Shown here: one piece after another, positions 63,564-64,000 of the stretch
How the letters are laid out: every line of letters starts with the position of its first letter
Position numbering within the stretch: the first letter of the stretch is position 1
NCBI GenBank assembly: GCA_964474755.1
Contig: CAYYUG010000001.1
Coordinates: forward strand, 95,302 to 159,301
DNA: 64,000 bases
Origin: GCA-2717185 sp964474755
GTDB lineage: Bacteria > Pseudomonadota > Alphaproteobacteria > UBA8366 > GCA-2717185
Direction: 5' to 3'
The notes under the pieces: generated by a model
Told to the model about the DNA's origin: nothing
Seen by the model: the letters and a program-made list of their open reading frames with translations, nothing else
Database searches by the model: none
Program-made: the position numbers and the translations under genes

Positions 63564-64000
63564 ATGGTAACAGATTGTTAAACAATCAGGCGCACCATGA
63601 TCTTCGACCCAGTGCACGGACGATTACAGTGCATACCCACAACCCGCAGCGCTAGCATCGGTACCGAGTTAACGAAACCATCAGCCATTATCCCGATTTC
63701 GACACAATCATAGCCTAGCTTGCGGCATACTAGACGATTTGGATCAGTGCAGAGATGCCGTCCCTTGCAATAAATAATATCAAACGGTTGCGCTGGCGAT
63801 TACCCTACAAACTGTCGCTAAGTTTGATCTATGATGTTTTTTTTCGCCTTCTCTCTCAAGGCCGTCGGTGCCTTGAGCGCCTAGTCGCTGACGATCTAGC
63901 CTTTTAAGCGAACCCGACGTCGTGTCCAATACAGCTGATTATTAATTAACTGCCGCTCACCAAACCGATCCACAAAATACGACAAAATCTAAGGACTAAC
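63564..64000. other. Intergenic region at the right edge, no supported gene
   Basis: 437 bases with only short frames. A perfect 8-base stem (CTCAAGGC at 63855-63862 and GCCTTGAG at 63870-63877) with loop CGTCGGT lies here, with an eight-T run upstream (63838-63845) rather than downstream, so it does not look like a plus-strand terminator. A minus-strand frame of 37 codons (about 63578-63691) matches no family. Confidence 0.4.

Noticed and set aside
63578..63691. Short minus-strand frame containing GMHCNRPC, like a heavy-metal-associated CxxC motif
   Set aside because: 37 codons, wrong cysteine spacing and no domain context; probably chance.
63855..63877. Hairpin CTCAAGGC...GCCTTGAG as a terminator
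   Set aside because: No downstream T-run on either strand; the T-run lies upstream. Kept only as a structure note.

Overview
The window looks like a scaffold from an alphaproteobacterium, most likely a Rhodospirillales-type lineage. The evidence is the set of core blocks it carries: a SUF operon with an Rrf2 regulator and a second cysteine desulfurase; the amidase - PBP1A - prfB genes next to rne; aroQ-accB-accC-aat with DUF2155 and NDUFA12-family genes; a DUF3971/AsmA-like giant gene; and a B12-dependent ribonucleotide reductase. Base composition is mid-50s %GC by eye. I see no rRNA, tRNA, CRISPR array, insertion sequence or phage gene. Two 100-N runs (27260-27359 and 37437-37536) mark scaffold joins, so this is a draft or metagenome assembly.

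Layout. 1-7497 (minus strand): one long iron-sulfur/cysteine unit, in transcription order cysE, a broken Rrf2 gene, a NifS-like cysteine desulfurase, a [2Fe-2S] ferredoxin, tenA, an intact Rrf2 regulator, sufB, sufC, sufD and the start of sufS. 7.7-24.4 kb: housekeeping genes (alpha/beta hydrolase, anmK, tyrS, a YhdP-like protein, bcp, an aminotransferase, an FAA hydrolase, DUF455, RidA, an enoyl-CoA hydratase, prfB with a programmed frameshift, PBP1A, an amidase). 24.9-34.8 kb: rne, an aminotransferase, a gamma-glutamyltransferase-like lipoprotein, a periplasmic M48 protease with TPR-like tail, a DsbA-type protein and an S9 peptidase. 35.2-37.6 kb: a tyrosine/homogentisate catabolic operon of which only hmgA is intact; its upstream hpd and downstream fahA genes survive as deleted, frameshifted remnants. 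37.9-40.8 kb: aroQ-accB-accC-aat. 41.1-47.8 kb: an accessory catabolic operon (HcnABC-type dehydrogenase triad, acyl-CoA ligase, glyoxalase-like protein, quinone oxidoreductase, hotdog thioesterase) that separates aat from DUF2155/NDUFA12. 49.2-52.9 kb: nrdJ with a terminator. 53.1-61.2 kb: a second catabolic region centred on a TetR regulator with divergent promoters (enolase-superfamily enzyme one way; amidohydrolase and Baeyer-Villiger-type monooxygenase the other), followed by an esterase, a RidA protein and another acyl-CoA ligase. 61.7-63.6 kb: a peptide-deformylase-like protein and a FemAB/DUF482 acyltransferase-like protein.

Two themes stand out. First, gene erosion by internal deletion: hpd, fahA, an Rrf2 gene in front of the cysteine desulfurase, and possibly mlaD are present only as in-place remnants flanked by intact neighbours. 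Second, the accessory catabolic modules (41-48 kb and 53-61 kb) contain well-known enzyme families in combinations whose substrate cannot be read from sequence; these are the best candidates for undescribed chemistry. No single undescribed defence or mobile system was found.
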